From Theocolax elegans (taxonomy: Eukaryota > Arthropoda > Insecta > Hymenoptera > Cerocephalidae), in contig CM047426.1 of assembly GCA_026168455.1 (NCBI GenBank), positions 65,811,342-65,875,341 on the forward strand: DNA of 64,000 nt. The letters run 5' to 3'. Under the pieces are notes generated by a model that saw nothing but the letters and a program-made list of their open reading frames with translations, did no database searches and was not told the origin of the DNA. The stretch's first letter is position 1. Each line of letters opens with the position of its first letter. Made by a program: the position numbers and the translations under genes. This document shows, piece by piece, positions 63,367 to 64,000 of the stretch.

Positions 63367-64000
63367 ATGGCAGAGTCGATGACTAACCAGATTGACAACT
63401 GGATTGATACTCAATCCGGTGAACAGATCAAGGCTCACCTCGAATCGTTGGAGATGCGGGTTAACGGCCCAAATTATAAGAGAGCCGAGCGTCTCCAACG
63501 GTGGTTAATGGGTAATTATACGGCTCAGGATTTCGCTGAAGAAACAAATCTGTTGGCAGATCGCGAAAGGCGAAATAGGCGGAGGTCGGATTGGTTTGAG
63601 GCTATGTTCGCCCAGAATCCGGCACTACCTGATCCGGATTCTGATCCAAGTGTTGTAGAAGTTTTACAACAGACTCTTGCGCTGGACGTTCCAGACATAG
63701 AAAGGCAAGAGACAGACGTAAATGCTGAGGTAGATCAGCATACGGAGGATCAGCAATCCGAGGTCTCCAGCCAAGAAACTAACGAAGAGGAATGGATCAC
63801 GTTAGTTTCTACAGGCGGAGCACAGTTTGAAATACCGGAAACATTCGCTGCGATGTTGACGTTGCAGTTGAAACAACAGGCCGTCATGACTGCACGGATA
63901 AAAGATTTGGAAGATCAAGTGAGTGCTCTGAGATTGGACTTCTACGCCCGCGATGGTACGCAGAGAACGAGTACCAACAGAAATAGAGAGCCGAACCAAC
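63367..64000 (+). CDS. gag: gag-like protein, N-terminal 211 codons, runs off the window
   Basis: ATG at 63367 (context TTAGTATGG) opens a frame that stays open to the window end. It starts MAESMTNQIDNWIDTQSG, has a basic patch (ADRERRNRRRSDW), an acidic, glutamine-rich middle (VDQHTEDQQSEVSSQETNEE) and a likely coiled coil (LKQQAVMTARIKDLEDQVSA) near the end. Position after LTR, primer site and leader makes Gag the natural reading, but I see no capsid or zinc-knuckle motif in the part available. Confidence 0.65.
   Translation, partial: MAESMTNQIDNWIDTQSGEQIKAHLESLEMRVNGPNYKRAERLQRWLMGNYTAQDFAEETNLLADRERRNRRRSDWFEAMFAQNPALPDPDSDPSVVEVLQQTLALDVPDIERQETDVNAEVDQHTEDQQSEVSSQETNEEEWITLVSTGGAQFEIPETFAAMLTLQLKQQAVMTARIKDLEDQVSALRLDFYARDGTQRTSTNRNREPNQ

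Larger units (their letters stand above)
61095..64000 (+). mobile_element. LTR retrotransposon, 5' part: LTR, primer site, leader, gag start
   Basis: 5' LTR 61095-62176, primer-binding site directly after, a 1.19-kb leader and an open gag frame running off the window. Much less AT-rich than its surroundings. The superfamily cannot be set without pol. Confidence 0.85.

Overview
This looks like a repeat-dense, AT-rich stretch of an insect nuclear genome. Introns with GT..AG borders, TATA boxes, eukaryotic transposons, (TA)n and (AC)n microsatellites and a 5S-derived SINE rule out a bacterium. The set of elements and the decayed members of a low-complexity gene family that I associate with ant and wasp annotations suggest Hymenoptera, probably an ant. 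That placement is inference. No intact conserved host gene is evident. Almost everything readable is a mobile element, its debris, or a decayed gene.

Layout. 1-3403: 3' part of a Ty1/copia element (one frameshift) with its 3' LTR. 3404-6900: AT-rich filler with word-repeat tandems. 6900-15584: a Helitron (C48 protease, zinc finger, HUH Rep, PIF1 helicase) with several stops and shifts, a 1041-bp hAT-type MITE nested in its Rep gene, and a tandemly duplicated tail. 15585-18900: tandem repeats. 18917-26385: minus-strand exons of an uncharacterised gene, one intron of which is filled by a 6.45-kb TIR element that itself holds a foldback element, a satellite and a MITE. 28092-30300: a foldback arm and the 3' end of a second LTR element. 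31416-33476: a 2.06-kb long-TIR element. 33578-36427: a plus-strand TATA-promoter locus with exons of the same gene family, broken. 38053-38413: five tandem hairpins whose stems covary around a constant loop. 39173-39608: a 5S rRNA-derived SINE. 41030-44400: a satellite with a solo LTR inside. 44760-50469: a TIR element containing an apparently intact LOA-like LINE on the minus strand. 52266-55395: a divergent pair of transcription units with identical TATA octamers around three 126-bp repeats. 55480-60771: GC-rich island, foldback elements, a segmental duplication and a long palindrome. 61095-end: 5' LTR, primer site and start of gag of a third LTR retrotransposon.

The strongest candidates for something undescribed are the covarying hairpin array (38053-38413), the shared terminal logic CCCT(R)N(Y)GRAAAT of five otherwise different TIR elements that each carry their own subterminal word repeat, and the compact divergent locus at 52266-55395. 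Many breaks in the Helitron, including every difference I found between its two tandem tails, sit in homopolymers, so uncorrected consensus errors should be excluded before calling every break real.
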